From: Sphingobacteriia bacterium
Lineage (GTDB): Bacteria; Bacteroidota; Bacteroidia; Chitinophagales; Chitinophagaceae
DNA length: 64,000 nt
Direction: 5' to 3'
Assembly (NCBI GenBank): GCA_015999745.1
Contig: JAECQP010000006.1
Span: forward strand, 30,846-94,845
The notes below the pieces were generated by a model that was not told where the DNA came from, made no database searches, and worked only from the letters and a program-made list of their open reading frames with translations. This document shows, piece after piece, positions 25,252 through 35,084 of the stretch. Each line of letters starts with the position of its first letter. The stretch's first letter is position 1. Position numbers and translations under genes: made by a program.

Positions 25252-25932
25252 TCAAATAAGTAGTGGAAGGAGTTCAGAAAGTGATCCGATTACGATATCC
25301 GGATTGGCTTGCTGTAGTTGTTCCGCAGTATGTGCACCTGTGGTGATACCGGCTACCAGTCCACAAAGTGCATTTTTTCCTTCTGCTATATCAATGGAAG
25401 AATCCCCCACTTTAACTACAACCGAAGGGTCTGTTAAATTAAAATGCTGCATGGCTAGGTGGATCATATCCGGAGCGGGGCGCCCGTTGGCTACATCACT
25501 TGCTGTAATCAGCAGATCAATATCGGCACCAATTTCCCAGTTCAGTTTTTCCAGTAATTTTTTTGCTGTGAATGAGTCATAACCCGTATTCAGCACAACC
25601 AGTATCCCATGCGCTTTCAATGCATTAAAAATTGCGGCAGCCCCTTGCTGGGGTTTTACAGGGGCAAAATGGTAAGCGCCGGTGAGATTCTGCATGAAAT
25701 GAGCATATATTTCATCAATGCTTGTTGTTGGTATTGCTACCTGCATCTGGTGCAGCACATCCTCAATGGCCTTTCTTTTTTCCTTTCCGGCTCCGTAGGC
25801 AAGGACTTCCTCCAATGAACAATCCACTCCTGCCTGTTGAAGAGACTGGTGAAGTGTTTTATATACCAGGTTGTCTTCGTCTACAGTTGTACCGGCCATA
25901 TCAAATACAACCATTTTATACCTGCCACTCAT
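25252..25932 (-). CDS. PhnX-like (phosphonatase-like) HAD hydrolase
   Basis: 226 aa HAD-superfamily protein. Motif I is FDMAGTTVDEDN, matching the D-x-AGTTVD signature of phosphonoacetaldehyde hydrolases; the acidic motif is VVKVGDSSIDIAEGKNA, and LNTGYDS supplies the motif II Thr. The cap region includes YGAGKEKRKAIEDVL. It belongs with the phosphonatase-like subfamily (TIGR03351-like). The expected product from phosphonoacetaldehyde would be acetaldehyde plus phosphate, but the true substrate is unproven. It starts 2 nt after the HD gene stop. Confidence 0.87.
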   Translation of the reverse strand: MSGRYKMVVFDMAGTTVDEDNLVYKTLHQSLQQAGVDCSLEEVLAYGAGKEKRKAIEDVLHQMQVAIPTTSIDEIYAHFMQNLTGAYHFAPVKPQQGAAAIFNALKAHGILVVLNTGYDSFTAKKLLEKLNWEIGADIDLLITASDVANGRPAPDMIHLAMQHFNLTDPSVVVKVGDSSIDIAEGKNALCGLVAGITTGAHTAEQLQQANPDIVIGSLSELLPLLI

Positions 25933-25934
25933 GA

Positions 25935-26513
25935 TTATTCCGGTTTATTTGTTAAGTGTTCTATGATCAGCGTTCTGTATTTATCCAAATTTGCAGGAAG
26001 CGGCACATTCTCCATTTTGGCCATTTCATCAATTTTCCGAAGCGCAATAATATCTTTAAACCAGGCAAGCCGCTCAAACGCCGCCGCCTCTTCGGCCGAC
26101 ATGGGCCCTCCCTGAAATTCCAGTGTCCTTTTGCTGGCCACAGACAATGCATCGTTGTATTCTTTAAACCTGTAACACAAATACCTTTTTGCAGGAACAT
26201 GATTGGCTACTGCATCGATAATGCGTTGAGAAAACCCACGCAACTGCAGGTACTCCGCACCGGTTTTTTCATGATCGATCACCCCAAAACCATCCATATC
26301 GTTTTCTTCCGATGTTTCCACACATACATGTCCAATATCGTGCAGGAGAGCCGCAATAATCATCTCATCACCCAGTTGCAGATCTTCTGCCATCATGGCG
26401 CTTTGTACCATATGCTCCAGTTTGGTAACCGGCTCACCAATGTATTCAGAGCCGCCATGGGATACCAGCAGGTTGATAATTTCGTCCGCAATACTTTGTG
26501 CAGTCATACGCAT
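25935..26513 (-). CDS. phnZ: HD-domain mixed-valent di-iron oxygenase, PhnZ-like
   Basis: 192 aa. Residues line up with those known for PhnZ almost number for number: Y24 and E27 in EYIGEPVTKLEH, H34, H58-D59 and H62 in LLHDIGH, then H81, H105 (ANHVPAKRYL) and D162 (RKIDEMAK). PhnZ cleaves the C-P bond of a 1-hydroxylated aminoethylphosphonate, releasing glycine and phosphate. Retention of the Tyr/Glu pair argues for an oxygenase rather than an HD phosphohydrolase. The usual partner, a 2-oxoglutarate dioxygenase (PhnY), is not in this window. It is the first gene of the tight cassette. Confidence 0.88.
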   Translation of the reverse strand: MRMTAQSIADEIINLLVSHGGSEYIGEPVTKLEHMVQSAMMAEDLQLGDEMIIAALLHDIGHVCVETSEENDMDGFGVIDHEKTGAEYLQLRGFSQRIIDAVANHVPAKRYLCYRFKEYNDALSVASKRTLEFQGGPMSAEEAAAFERLAWFKDIIALRKIDEMAKMENVPLPANLDKYRTLIIEHLTNKPE

Positions 26514-26564
26514 TATTTGAAATAATCTGTTAACTCATTTTGAGTAGTGACACAGCGCAGTCCG

Positions 26565-29330
26565 TTATTCTTTCCCGGATTTTTCTCCCTGCTGCCTGTA
26601 ATGCTCTTTCCGCATATCCTCCTCACGATCCATTGCAGGCCCTTTCATGATTTTGCGCCAGTCGATCGTTCGATTGTATTTTTTCATGGCTTTTTCCGGA
26701 TCAAAAATCCGAAGATCTGATTGCTCCAGGGTATATGGGGTATAATCCGGTTTATCGGTAAAGAAGTCCTGCAATAAAGTAGCTGTTACATCATATTGAT
26801 TCACATAAGGCACGTTCAGTATATTGTAAATAGTCTTCAGTATTGCCCCAAAATTGGCGTGCGTGTTGCTTACATAGTTTCTCTTTACATAAGGACCTGC
26901 CATCATCAGCACAGAACGATGTGCATCGATATGATCTACCCCACCCTGTGGGTCATCTTCTGTTATAATCACCAGCATGTTTTTCCAATATTTTGTCCTG
27001 GACAGAAAATGAAGCGTTCTGCCCAAGGCAAGATCATTGTCTGCCATATAAGACTGAGGGTAAGCGTAGCCGTCTTCCGGGCGCACTTTTGTACCATGAT
27101 CATTGGGTAGCATTACAGCAACCAATGAGGGCATTTTCTCCTTTCCGGTGATCCACTTTTTAGTGAATTCAGATTCAAACTGGTCCATCCTGAACTGATC
27201 AGGAATATTCATATTGAATCCGGCAAAATTGTGGCTGGTATGCGGATGTAATGCTTTTTGCATCGGAACCATTACTCCGTGAGCGGCGCCCGTTAGCGTA
27301 TCGCTCCAGGCTTCCCGAACATGCGCCGTTTCATTTCCCTGTCCAAAATTATAAAACCTGTTTTTGCTTCTTTCCAATGCCTCCCACAAACCTCCGATCT
27401 CTGCAAAATCTTCAGGATCCATGCTTCCTGTAGATCCGGGATGCCTTCTTCCCGGAGCCTTTGAGAACAATCTGGTTGTTTTGCTGACATCTGAATTGGC
27501 CTCTACCCATTCGTTGGGAATCACACCCATCATCCAGTGATGCCCATGGATGGATGCATCACTATCACAGTAAAAATTATCACTGAACGCAAACTGCTTT
27601 GCAGCTTTTATATGATTTGGCGATATTTTAAGCCCGGGGAACGCTTTCCGAAGGGCGTCATTGGCCAGTGTATATTCACAGTTTACTCCGTACCTGGCCA
27701 GTGTGCTGTCTCCTTTCCCTTCTTTCAATTGACCGAATATTTCATCATAAGTCCTGTTCTCCTTGGTGATGTAAACCACATATTTGATCGGGCTTTCTCT
27801 TAAACCCGGTAATGGAGGTAAGGGATTTTTGAGATCATCCCTGATGATTTCCGAACTGAATGTATTTTTGATGGTTTGCGCAGTATACTGTTTCAGCTCA
27901 TCCGCTGTGGGCATGTGGACTTTCTGAAAACTTCCCAGTTGTATATCACCAATATAAGTTCCCTGCTCCGGGCGTATAAAACCTGCGCCGCCATTTGGTC
28001 CTGCACCAAGACCGCGACAGGTAATTACATAAAGATCTTTCTCATCCGCAGAAAGCTTTACCCTTGTGGGCCCCCAGCCTGTAGGGATCAATCCTTTAGT
28101 TGTTTTAGTGGCAATATCCACTATTGCCACTGCATTAAATCCGAGCAAGGCAACATACAGCGTTTTTTCATCCTTACTGAGTGTAATGCCAAATGGCAAC
28201 AGTCCGCGGAATTTATCGAGCCGGCCGTCTGTTTTCAGTTGAATATGATCAACTATTTTGTGATTAACATAGTCAATCACTGAAATATTATCGTTTGTGG
28301 CATTGGTAATGTATGCATATCGCTTACCAACTGCAATGGAATTGGGGCTTGCACCGCCTACCACTTCTGCATCTTCGATCATTTCTCCTATCAGGTGCCC
28401 GGTTTTGAACTTGTTCGTTACTTTGTTGGTAGAAAGATCAATGGTGAATACACTCATTGCTTCCGGTGAATTCGGGTCTCCTAACCCCGGAATTTGCTTA
28501 CCATCGATCGTAGTTCCTTCAATAGATTCTTTGGTGCCATTTCCATACGGATGCCAGGATATCATCATTGAATCATAATTAGCCTGAGTGGCGCCTTTGA
28601 TCAGCGGATAGCTGTACATACCCACATTCGCTACAAACGCGGTTTGATGGTCGGGGCTGAGCGCCAGTCCAAATGGTTGACGTCCCACATTTACAGATGC
28701 GGTGATTTTCCGGGCATTCAGATCAATTCTTACCAGGCGAAAATTGGCCCTGTCAAGTACCAGCAACTCATTGGGTTCCTCATTAAGTAAAAGGTCTGAT
28801 GTAAAACTGTCGTTGTACTGAACACCGCCCACAGAGGTATTCAACGAAATAGAATCGAGTTTGACGAGGCGCTCAATATCATAAACAATTACTGCGCCAT
28901 TGTCTCCCCCACTCAGGTATACCGTTTTGGAATCTTTTGCAAACGCCACGCCTAAAAATGACCCCTGGGGAAGCGGATTGGAAATAGTCTTTTTGTAATC
29001 CGGCACGCGGGTACTTTTCATGGAAACAAGATCAATGATGGTAAACACACCATTATGAATGGTCACCGCCTTTTCCCCATCCGGGGATACGCTCATTCCA
29101 AATGGATCGTGGCTGATACGGATCATTTCACCTGCAGGAGTTACAAAACGGCCGCTTGGTAAAACAGAAGTTCCTTTTTCATTCACTACTGAATATAGAT
29201 TTTTACCCGGCACCTGCAGAATATTTACCTGTTTAGGCTGCGCAGCTGCATTTAATGAAATAACTGACGCGCCAAGGATGCTGAAATAACGTCTGACAGA
29301 TTTCCTCCGGAAAAGAGAATATGGAATCAT
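26565..29330 (-). CDS. YncE-type beta-propeller / alkaline-phosphatase-superfamily phosphoesterase fusion
   Basis: About 921 aa from ATG 29330 (MIPYSLFRRKSVRRYFSILGAS, export signal); the ORF track start at 29399 is longer and less plausible. The first half is a YVTN/YncE-like propeller (GAVIVYDIERLVKLDSISL, NNISVIDYVNHKIV-type blades). The second half begins KYVVYITKENRTYDEIFGQ and contains SDNFYCDSDASIHGHHW and TEDDPQGGVDHIDAHRS, fitting a PF04185-like phosphoesterase with metal ligands. It is 51 nt ahead of the phnZ-like gene on the same strand, so it may supply phosphate or substrate for that cassette, but these fusions also occur elsewhere. Confidence 0.85.
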   Translation of the reverse strand: MIPYSLFRRKSVRRYFSILGASVISLNAAAQPKQVNILQVPGKNLYSVVNEKGTSVLPSGRFVTPAGEMIRISHDPFGMSVSPDGEKAVTIHNGVFTIIDLVSMKSTRVPDYKKTISNPLPQGSFLGVAFAKDSKTVYLSGGDNGAVIVYDIERLVKLDSISLNTSVGGVQYNDSFTSDLLLNEEPNELLVLDRANFRLVRIDLNARKITASVNVGRQPFGLALSPDHQTAFVANVGMYSYPLIKGATQANYDSMMISWHPYGNGTKESIEGTTIDGKQIPGLGDPNSPEAMSVFTIDLSTNKVTNKFKTGHLIGEMIEDAEVVGGASPNSIAVGKRYAYITNATNDNISVIDYVNHKIVDHIQLKTDGRLDKFRGLLPFGITLSKDEKTLYVALLGFNAVAIVDIATKTTKGLIPTGWGPTRVKLSADEKDLYVITCRGLGAGPNGGAGFIRPEQGTYIGDIQLGSFQKVHMPTADELKQYTAQTIKNTFSSEIIRDDLKNPLPPLPGLRESPIKYVVYITKENRTYDEIFGQLKEGKGDSTLARYGVNCEYTLANDALRKAFPGLKISPNHIKAAKQFAFSDNFYCDSDASIHGHHWMMGVIPNEWVEANSDVSKTTRLFSKAPGRRHPGSTGSMDPEDFAEIGGLWEALERSKNRFYNFGQGNETAHVREAWSDTLTGAAHGVMVPMQKALHPHTSHNFAGFNMNIPDQFRMDQFESEFTKKWITGKEKMPSLVAVMLPNDHGTKVRPEDGYAYPQSYMADNDLALGRTLHFLSRTKYWKNMLVIITEDDPQGGVDHIDAHRSVLMMAGPYVKRNYVSNTHANFGAILKTIYNILNVPYVNQYDVTATLLQDFFTDKPDYTPYTLEQSDLRIFDPEKAMKKYNRTIDWRKIMKGPAMDREEDMRKEHYRQQGEKSGKE

Positions 29331-29430
29331 GAAATTCAGATTGTGTTTAAATGAATCCCATAAAAGTATAGTATGGCAGAATAAAACTATTCCGCACATG
29401 AAAAGTTAACCAAAAGGAAACATAAGGGGT

Positions 29431-31869
29431 TTACGAATCAAATGGCAGATAAATAATGAATTCTGTACCTACCCCTACCACACTGCTTACGGTAATATCG
29501 CCTCCTAAAAATTGTACCTGAGATCTCACAATATAGAGGCCCATACCTTTTCCTTGTATATGAGGATGAAAACGTTTGTAGAGCCCAAACATATATGCCG
29601 CGTATTTTTCCAGATCCACTCCCATTCCATTATCCCTGAAATGAAGTACCAGCATGTTGTTGCTGATCTCCGACCAGATCCGGATTTCAGGAACAGCACC
29701 TGGCCGGGAAAATTTCAGTGAATTGACAATGAGGTTATGAAAAATATTCAGCAGGTATGCTTTTACTGTAAAAAATTTATGGATGAGAGAGAAATCTTTT
29801 TGAATGATTGCGCCTTTCTGTTTAATCAGATCCTCTATCCCCGCTTCCACATCATCATATACGGTGTTCAGGTCTAATTGTTCTTTTTCTTCAAACACGG
29901 TTCTGTTTATCTGAAGAATATAATTGATATCCTTGATTACATTATCCAGTATTTCAGCTGACTGGTAAATACCTTCCAGTAAAAACTGCTCCTCCGCCTT
30001 TGTTCCTGCAATTTTCAATGCTGCATTGAGCCCGAGTATATTAGATAAAGGCGCCCGTATATTATGCGATACGATATAGGAGAATTGTTCCAGGTCGCGG
30101 TTTCGTTGCAAAAGGTCGTGGGTAATTTTCTGCTGTTCCATCTCTTCTTGTTTCCTCCTGGTGATATCGTAGGCGGAAAAGGAGATCCCCAGTACCAGTC
30201 CACCATCCACCACCGGGTTTACATTAATGCTGTAATACTTTACTTCATGGTTTTTTGTGTAGGAAACCTCATACTCCACTGATCGCTTTTGTGCAATGGC
30301 CCTGAATAATGTTTTCTTCAGGTTATTTACCCTGTCTTCCGGAATCAATCGCAACAGGTTCTCCCCGGCGTTTAATGTAACGCCGAGCTGATTGGCATAA
30401 CCATTTTGTATGGACTCATTGAAGGAAATAATATTAAATGCATTATCCAGTAAAATATACCCCACTTCCGTATTCTTGAATATGGTAGACAGGTTGGCCT
30501 TGGACTGCAGCAATTCCTTGCTGGCTGCTGTTTTATCGCAATATTCCCCAATCATTTTGGCAAGCGCTTCCAGCAGTTTTTTCTCCTCATTCAGAAAGGG
30601 TCCGTCCAAATCTGTTTTATGCACGGATGAATAGTCTATTTCAACAAAACCGATCTGCTTCCCCATTGAAAAAATAGGACAGGTAATTGAAAACAGGCTT
30701 TTCTTATAGTTCTTTGAAACATACTCTTTATTATTCACATTTATTTTGGCTACACAATCCTCTATAAATTGCCAGTCAAGAGGAAGTATCCGGACAATCT
30801 GCGTCATTTTTTCATCAAAATGAAGGTGCTCGCTTTGAAGAATCTGGGTGGAATTGTACATCGTTCTCAGCTCTTTCATCCTTTCCTGCAGCAGATGGCG
30901 GGAATGTTCTTTTTCCAGCTTGTGCTGAATATTGTTGGCTGCAATACTTACACTATGTGCAATCATTTCCAGTGTTTCCACTTCATGCTCATCATATGCA
31001 TCCAGCCTTTCCGAATAAACCGTAAGCGCGCCCATTTTATCGTTGGCCAGTTGCAGCGGAATCACAATGGAGGATGAAATATTGTATTTTCTGGCAATAT
31101 TCCACCAGGGGCTGGTAATAGCTGAATGATGAAAGTCGTTAGTTATTACGGTCTTGTGCTCCAGCAATGCTGTGCCTGTCGGGCCTTTGCGTAAACTTTC
31201 ATCAGACAGGTCAATTTTAATTTCATCAATATACTCTGTAAGTCCATATTTAGCCAACGGGTATACTTGTTGGTCGGGATTATGTTCATCCGGGTTCAGC
31301 GAAACTACCGCCAGTAAATAACCACCCTCGCTAACCAGGCAATGACAAACCGAGTTAAACAGTTCCTGGAGGTTCACCTGCTTGGCTATCCTGTCGCTGA
31401 TCTGATTCCGGAGCGTCAGTTCCCGGTTGTATTTAAGCAGGTTTTCTTCGTTCTGCTTGCTTTTGGTAATATCTGTCTGAATAGCATTGAAGACCACATT
31501 TCCATCGGCCAGCACTTTTGTGGCGCCATAGAGATGAAACCATTTTACAGAACCATCTGCCACAATACATTTCAATTCCATGTCTAGGTTAGACAGGGTC
31601 TTGAAACAATTATTCCTTGCGTTCAGGTACTTTTCCCTGAATTCTACCGTGATGATATTGGTAATGATATCCGGATTGGCCATCACTTCTGCATGGGAAT
31701 ACCCAATTTGTCCGGTACAGGTGCTGCTGATGAAGAGGAGTTTCTGACCCCCTTCCTGTGTTGAGATCACCTGGTAAAAACCCAGTTGCCCCAGGTTATT
31801 ATTCAGCATGTCATAAAAAACCTGTAGATTATTGATAAATATATCCTCGTTATGCGATCCCATGTTCAC
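29431..31869 (-). CDS. PAS-GAF-GAF-PAS hybrid sensor histidine kinase
   Basis: 812 aa with no clear membrane helix, so cytoplasmic. Domains in order: N-terminal PAS (about 20-135), GAF (about 160-310), a second GAF-like region (about 330-450), a PAS (about 465-580) and a HisKA/HATPase core. The phosphoacceptor lies in FSYIVSHNIRAPLSNILGL; the N-box is NLIVNSLKFSRPG and the G-boxes FRDNGMGVDLE and GKGMGLYIV. No receiver domain and no adjacent regulator gene are present. It precedes the propeller/phosphoesterase gene by about 100 nt. ATG 31863 is an equally good start. Confidence 0.9.
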   Translation of the reverse strand: MNMGSHNEDIFINNLQVFYDMLNNNLGQLGFYQVISTQEGGQKLLFISSTCTGQIGYSHAEVMANPDIITNIITVEFREKYLNARNNCFKTLSNLDMELKCIVADGSVKWFHLYGATKVLADGNVVFNAIQTDITKSKQNEENLLKYNRELTLRNQISDRIAKQVNLQELFNSVCHCLVSEGGYLLAVVSLNPDEHNPDQQVYPLAKYGLTEYIDEIKIDLSDESLRKGPTGTALLEHKTVITNDFHHSAITSPWWNIARKYNISSSIVIPLQLANDKMGALTVYSERLDAYDEHEVETLEMIAHSVSIAANNIQHKLEKEHSRHLLQERMKELRTMYNSTQILQSEHLHFDEKMTQIVRILPLDWQFIEDCVAKINVNNKEYVSKNYKKSLFSITCPIFSMGKQIGFVEIDYSSVHKTDLDGPFLNEEKKLLEALAKMIGEYCDKTAASKELLQSKANLSTIFKNTEVGYILLDNAFNIISFNESIQNGYANQLGVTLNAGENLLRLIPEDRVNNLKKTLFRAIAQKRSVEYEVSYTKNHEVKYYSINVNPVVDGGLVLGISFSAYDITRRKQEEMEQQKITHDLLQRNRDLEQFSYIVSHNIRAPLSNILGLNAALKIAGTKAEEQFLLEGIYQSAEILDNVIKDINYILQINRTVFEEKEQLDLNTVYDDVEAGIEDLIKQKGAIIQKDFSLIHKFFTVKAYLLNIFHNLIVNSLKFSRPGAVPEIRIWSEISNNMLVLHFRDNGMGVDLEKYAAYMFGLYKRFHPHIQGKGMGLYIVRSQVQFLGGDITVSSVVGVGTEFIIYLPFDS

Positions 31870-31994
31870 TACCCTGATGATTTGAATAAATATAATAAAA
31901 ATAAAAACATTATATATAAGGAATAAACAGGCACACTATCTTTTTTCTACATAAACTCCCGGTATCATTTATATTTATTCAAATTTTAACGGAT

Positions 31995-33896
31995 ATGATC
32001 TTAAAATTCCTCCCTTGCCTTGCATTTTTATTGTTTGCGCAGACTGCAGTTGCGCAGCTAGCCATCATCCCGGAGCCTGTTTCCATCGTTAATAAAACAG
32101 GGCATTTTAAGCCCGGCAAACAAATCAGCATCTCTGCAAATACGGAGAGGGCGGAGGTTCAACATATAGCCAGGCTGTTAAGCAATAAACTGGCACATGC
32201 AGGCTTGAACAGTTCCGTATCTTCCAATGCCCACACAGCAACAATCAATCTGATCCTTCATTCAGCACCCGATAAAAATCTTGGCAAAGAGGGCTACCAG
32301 TTAAAAGTAATCCCTTTACAGGGCATCAGTATTTCGGCAAACGAAGCGGCAGGGTTATTTTATGGCATACAAACCCTTCTCCAATTATTGCCGGAACAAG
32401 TAGAAACTAAAGATGGTTTAAAGAATCAACCTGTTTCCATTCCCGCGGTTGAGATTACAGACTACCCCCGGTTTAGCTGGAGAGGATTGATGTTCGATGT
32501 GTCACGTCATTTCTTTACCAAACAGGAAGTGAAGGATTTTATTGATCAGATGGTCAAATACAAATACAACCTGCTTCACCTGCATTTAACGGACGACGAA
32601 GGATGGCGCCTGGAAATTAAAAGCCTGCCTAAGCTCACTTCCGTTGGTGCATGGCGCGTAAATAAAACCGGCAGCTTTGGTACATTCTCCGTTCCCGACG
32701 AAAAGGAACCAAAAGATTATGGTGGTTTTTATACCCAGGATGATATCAGGGAACTTGTGCAGTATGCAAAAGAGCGCTATGTAAATATTCTGCCGGAAAT
32801 TGATGTCCCCGGTCATAGTCTTGCAGCCATTGCATCTTATCCCGAATTATCCTGTACCCCCGGAGCAGAAAATTACAGGGTTCGTTCAGGAGAAAAAATC
32901 ATGGAATGGCCTCCGAAAGGCCATTTTTATGGCCTGCTCGATAATACACTCTGCCCGGCAAATGAAAAGGTTTACGAGTTTCTCGATAAAGTTTTTACTG
33001 AAGTGGCGCAATTGTTTCCCTTTGAATACATCCACATGGGTGGCGATGAAACTGCGCGGAATTTCTGGGAAAAAACGCCCGCTATTAAAGAGTTAATGAA
33101 AAACGAGCAACTCAGCAACCTGGATGAGGTACAGAGCTATTTTGTAAAAAGAGTAGGCAAAATACTGAAATCTAAAGGGAAAAAACTGATTGGGTGGGAT
33201 GAAATACTGGAGGGGGGTCTTGCACCTGATGCGGCCGTCATGAGCTGGCGTGGCATGAAAGGCGGTATAGAGGCTGCTAAAGCAGGCCATGAAGTTATCA
33301 TGAGCCCATCTACCTTTGCTTACCTGGATTATATGCAGGGCGATAAAATTGCAGAGCCACCTGTCTATGCCTCCCTACGACTGAACAAAACCTATCAGTT
33401 TGATCCATTGCCTGAAGGTGTTGATCCCAAACTGATCAAGGGAGGTCAGGCAAATGTGTGGACCGAACAAATTTACAATACACGCCACCTGCAATACATG
33501 CTCTGGCCAAGAGGTTTTGCCATTGCGGAGTCTGTATGGAGCCCTAAAGAAAAGAAAGAATGGAAGCTTTTTGTACCAAAAGTAGAAACTCACTTTAAAA
33601 GATTGGATGCAGCAGGTATTAAATATGCGCCCAGCATATATGATCCTTCTTTTTCTGCAGCTAAAAACACCAACAACGAATGGCTTGTTACGCTGGCTGC
33701 TGAGATAGACGGGTTAACGATTCATTACAGTTTCGACAATTCATTCCCCGATCAGTATTATCCTCAGTATTCAGCTCCATTAGTGATACCAAAAGATGCA
33801 AAACTCATGAGGGTGGTAACCTACCGTAACGGGAAACAGGCAGGACGGATACTCAGTATACCGGTTGAAGACTTAAAGACCAGGAAAGCGATTTAG
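31995..33896 (+). CDS. Beta-N-acetylhexosaminidase, GH20
   Basis: 633 aa, exported (signal peptide ending TAVAQ). The GH20b-like N-terminal domain (about 20-150) precedes the TIM barrel starting YPRFSWRGLMFDVSRHFF. The catalytic Asp-Glu pair is D351-E352 in HMGGDE, part of the substrate-assisted mechanism. The C-terminal extension (HYSFDNSFPDQYYPQYSAPL) resembles a chitobiase/beta-hexosaminidase C-terminal domain. It acts on terminal GlcNAc or GalNAc. It is convergent with, and overlaps by 24 bp, the mannan locus, so its link to that locus is positional only. Confidence 0.94.
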   Translation: MILKFLPCLAFLLFAQTAVAQLAIIPEPVSIVNKTGHFKPGKQISISANTERAEVQHIARLLSNKLAHAGLNSSVSSNAHTATINLILHSAPDKNLGKEGYQLKVIPLQGISISANEAAGLFYGIQTLLQLLPEQVETKDGLKNQPVSIPAVEITDYPRFSWRGLMFDVSRHFFTKQEVKDFIDQMVKYKYNLLHLHLTDDEGWRLEIKSLPKLTSVGAWRVNKTGSFGTFSVPDEKEPKDYGGFYTQDDIRELVQYAKERYVNILPEIDVPGHSLAAIASYPELSCTPGAENYRVRSGEKIMEWPPKGHFYGLLDNTLCPANEKVYEFLDKVFTEVAQLFPFEYIHMGGDETARNFWEKTPAIKELMKNEQLSNLDEVQSYFVKRVGKILKSKGKKLIGWDEILEGGLAPDAAVMSWRGMKGGIEAAKAGHEVIMSPSTFAYLDYMQGDKIAEPPVYASLRLNKTYQFDPLPEGVDPKLIKGGQANVWTEQIYNTRHLQYMLWPRGFAIAESVWSPKEKKEWKLFVPKVETHFKRLDAAGIKYAPSIYDPSFSAAKNTNNEWLVTLAAEIDGLTIHYSFDNSFPDQYYPQYSAPLVIPKDAKLMRVVTYRNGKQAGRILSIPVEDLKTRKAI

Positions 33897-35084
33897 CATG
33901 CCGGTAATTCTGGTGCTCACTTCCATACAGGCCCGGCTATTATGATAAGGGCATTTCCAAAAGCCGGCTTTTTCCCTGATCATCCGGGAACCATCTTCGT
34001 GGATGCCCCAGAACCACTCCCCGTTCCGGGAATCGCGGATATGATCTTTGATAAAATCCCAGCTATTGATTGAATGCCGGAGGTATTGCTCATTCCCTGT
34101 TAATTGATAGGCATTCAGGAAACCAACCATGGCTTCCGCTTGCGGCCACCAATGTTTTTCTCTATTAAAATGAAGATCGGCCTTGTTATATTCATACCAC
34201 ATTCCCCCGTCCGTATCAACGCCCTGAAGAGAAGCATTGACCATTTCAATCGCATTCTCTTTAAAATCAGCAAGCATCCCGGTATTCCTGATTGATGCTG
34301 CCGCTTCGTATAATAACCAGGCCGCTTCCACATCATGTCCAAAGGAAACAATACCTGAACGAATCTCCCAGGACTCCGAAAAAAACAAATGCTGCTGATG
34401 GGTTCGGGAATCGATTATATGCAGGCGAAACATATTGAGTAAAGAAAAAATAGCGGAAGCGAGTTTTACATCTTTCCAACTCTTATATAAACCTGAATAG
34501 GCTTCCAGTATATGCAGGTGCGTATTCATGCTTTTTTTCTCATTCAGGTCTTTTTCGCTTAAACGGCAATCTGCAACAGGGCTCCAGTCTCTGGATACTG
34601 CTTCAAAATATCCGTCGTGAACACAATCCCTGCAGTGCGCTTCCAACAATTGAAACAATTCAATTGCAGTCTGTAATGCCTGTTCATCCTTCCCTGCCCG
34701 GTAATATTCCGCCAGGCCGTATATACAAAAAGCGAGCCCGTATACCTGCTTTTTATCCTGTTCCGCCTTCCCATTGAAGTTCACCGACCAGAACATACCT
34801 CCGTGAACAGGATCCCTGAAATGGTTCATCAGATACCTGTAGGCGTTCTCCGACATAGTCAGTAATTCCGCACTGCCGGTGTGCAGATATGCGGCAGAAA
34901 AAGTCCAGAGTATCCTGCTGTATAAAACCAGTCCCCTGGTTGCTTCAGGATGAGCGGCGCCGAAAGCATCTATCTCTCCATAAAACCCGGCCGAATCCTT
35001 ATCCGGCATATTTTTCATCCACCAGGCAAGAATTGATTGTAGCTCCTTTTCTGTTTCTGCCTGGTACTGCTTCAGCTTTTCCAC
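33873..35084 (-). CDS. AGE-family epimerase, probable mannobiose/cellobiose 2-epimerase
   Basis: 403 aa (alpha/alpha)6-barrel enzyme of the N-acylglucosamine/cellobiose 2-epimerase family. Likely catalytic His residues lie in [16 protein letters not shown] and [29 protein letters not shown] is also conserved. It interconverts the reducing-end sugar at C2, for mannobiose giving mannosyl-glucose. That product is exactly the substrate of the GH130 phosphorylase encoded immediately upstream with a 13-nt overlap, so mannobiose 2-epimerase is preferred. No signal peptide: cytoplasmic. Confidence 0.9.
   Translation of the reverse strand: MEKLKQYQAETEKELQSILAWWMKNMPDKDSAGFYGEIDAFGAAHPEATRGLVLYSRILWTFSAAYLHTGSAELLTMSENAYRYLMNHFRDPVHGGMFWSVNFNGKAEQDKKQVYGLAFCIYGLAEYYRAGKDEQALQTAIELFQLLEAHCRDCVHDGYFEAVSRDWSPVADCRLSEKDLNEKKSMNTHLHILEAYSGLYKSWKDVKLASAIFSLLNMFRLHIIDSRTHQQHLFFSESWEIRSGIVSFGHDVEAAWLLYEAAASIRNTGMLADFKENAIEMVNASLQGVDTDGGMWYEYNKADLHFNREKHWWPQAEAMVGFLNAYQLTGNEQYLRHSINSWDFIKDHIRDSRNGEWFWGIHEDGSRMIREKAGFWKCPYHNSRACMEVSTRITGMLNRFPGL

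Noticed and set aside
25956-26525. 189-aa + strand ORF opposite the PhnZ-like gene
   Set aside because: The minus-strand frame carries the complete PhnZ metal-site residues; the + frame is its shadow.
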